From contig NZ_CP073721.1 in assembly GCF_025264685.1 (NCBI RefSeq), positions 2,657,001 to 2,721,000 on the forward strand: a DNA stretch of 64,000 nucleotides. Direction: 5' to 3'. Origin of the DNA: Dactylosporangium roseum (lineage in GTDB: Bacteria; Actinomycetota; Actinomycetes; Mycobacteriales; Micromonosporaceae). A program made the position numbers and the translations under genes. Below, in pieces: positions 63,376 through 64,000 of this stretch; the first letter of the stretch is position 1; each line of letters opens with the position of its first letter. The notes below the pieces were generated by a model. The model was not told the origin of the DNA. It did no database searches and worked only from the letters and a program-made list of their open reading frames with translations.

Positions 63376-63834
63376 TCATGCCTCCGTCTGGACGCGGGTC
63401 TCGTTGATGATCGTGCGCATCTCGATCTTGCTACCGCGCACCCAGTGCCAGGTGCGGCAGCGGTTGTTGCCGTCGTCCGACAGCACGATGAGTTCGAAGA
63501 GCCGCAGGTTGGCGTCCTTCTCCTTGTAGATCCAGGTCAGGTAGATGGTGTTCTCGTCGACACACCAGGTGACACCGCGAATCCGTTCGGTGTCGAAGAT
63601 CATTCGGCCGTATCCGTCGTAGCTGCCGGGAAACTGGTGCACCTCCTCCCGGCCGTCCGGCCAGGTGTAGGTGTTGACCTGGTGGTACTGGTACGGCCCG
63701 GACTCGGGGAACTGGCACGACAGGTGCGATCGGTGCTCGTCGACGATCTTGCCGGACGGGTCCAGGTAGATGTAGGTGCCTTCCCAGTCGCCTTCGTGCC
63801 TGGCCAGCAGCGGCATGCCTTCTCGGATTCCCAT
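63376..63834 (-). CDS. Lipocalin-like (DUF3598-type) protein
   Basis: 152 residues from ATG 63834 with GAGGAG upstream. Beta-rich barrel with the starting pattern GMPLLARHEGDWEGTYIYLDPSGKIVDEHRSHL and the segments YQYHQVNTYTWPDGREE, DENTIYLTWIYKE and RCRTWHWVRGSKIEMRTIINETRV. Similar small proteins occur next to aldehyde dehydrogenase and oxygenase genes in actinomycetes. It may bind or isomerise a hydrophobic compound. The family name is from pattern only. Confidence 0.65.
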   Translation of the reverse strand: MGIREGMPLLARHEGDWEGTYIYLDPSGKIVDEHRSHLSCQFPESGPYQYHQVNTYTWPDGREEVHQFPGSYDGYGRMIFDTERIRGVTWCVDENTIYLTWIYKEKDANLRLFELIVLSDDGNNRCRTWHWVRGSKIEMRTIINETRVQTEA

Positions 63835-63854
63835 GGTGCTCCTCAGCGTGGGTG

Positions 63855-64000
63855 TCAGGGGGTGTGCCACCACGGATCTCGGGTGGGCGAATGGTTGGTG
63901 ATGAGCGTCTGTTTGCGCACGAACCGTCGGATGGATGCCGCACCCATCCGGGAGCCACCCAGACCGCTGCCCCGGAACGAGTTCTTCTCGCCCTCGTGGA
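63855..64000 (-). CDS. Aldehyde dehydrogenase, C-terminal end (cut by window edge)
   Basis: The last 47 residues of a leftward gene. They read HEGEKNSFRGSGLGGSRMG then AASIRRFVRKQTLITNH and end with PTRDPWWHTP, the usual end of NAD-dependent aldehyde dehydrogenases (FRGSGLGGSRMG). The gene runs off the right edge, so catalytic residues are not visible. It is 21 bp upstream of the lipocalin-like gene and likely heads that operon. Confidence 0.75.
   Translation of the reverse strand, partial: HEGEKNSFRGSGLGGSRMGAASIRRFVRKQTLITNHSPTRDPWWHTP

Overview
The window is very GC-rich DNA from a high-GC Gram-positive actinomycete: GTG/TTG starts are frequent, junctions overlap as ATGA/GTGA, and it carries SARP/AfsR-type and PucR regulators, ECF sigma factors, small type VII secretion-like proteins and an actinobacterial I-E CRISPR repeat. 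Two small proteins at 52.9-53.4 kb look like ones I associate with Micromonosporaceae, but the family is an inference. I saw no rRNA or tRNA genes.

Left third (1-24.2 kb): a catabolic island matching the mycobacterial KstR2 regulon, which degrades the steroid C and D rings through HIP-CoA. It has FadD3-like ligase, thiolase, IpdA/IpdB, IpdC, an Rv3548c-like SDR, IpdF, a two-subunit MaoC hydratase, EchA20, FadE31 and FadE32/33-like subunits and further Ech/FadE/SDR genes, plus two tandem KstR2-like TetR regulators and an MFS transporter. Six copies of the palindrome AnCAAGnnCTTGnT (one with a changed first base) lie in divergent promoters at 1367, 5584, 5644, 7666, 22711 and 24190. A free-standing APH-type kinase and an ACAD11-like dehydrogenase suggest a phosphorylation-elimination step on a hydroxyacyl-CoA. 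An IS110-family element (19544-21094) has inserted into a dispersed palindromic repeat between the enzyme and regulator genes.

Middle (24.3-39.8 kb): gene remnants, an LPxTG-type surface protein, an AfsR-like giant regulator, a DrrAB-type exporter, an ECF41 sigma factor with an NDH-2-like oxidoreductase, a CadD-type transporter, and a PucR regulator divergent from the proline catabolic pair pruA-putA.

CRISPR (40.0-43.25 kb): a long I-E array read leftward (about 47 repeats, decayed at its low-coordinate end) is fused, through one chimeric 30-nt repeat, to a short array of a variant I-E repeat read rightward. There is no leader at the junction and no cas gene in the window.

Right third (43.5-64 kb): an ECF sigma factor with an Asp-box membrane protein, VOC protein, PRMT-like methyltransferase, inorganic pyrophosphatase, a four-gene type VII secretion-like locus, cold-shock protein and DEAD-box helicase, small conserved proteins, then a rifamycin-resistance pair (rifampin phosphotransferase with an upstream RAE element, and rifampin monooxygenase preceded by a 19-codon leader ORF and hairpin), a two-component system divergent from an ABC exporter, and the edge of a cluster with DUF2470, a lipocalin-like protein and an aldehyde dehydrogenase. 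Three copies of one palindromic repeat (19.5, 43.5 and 62.8 kb) punctuate the window.
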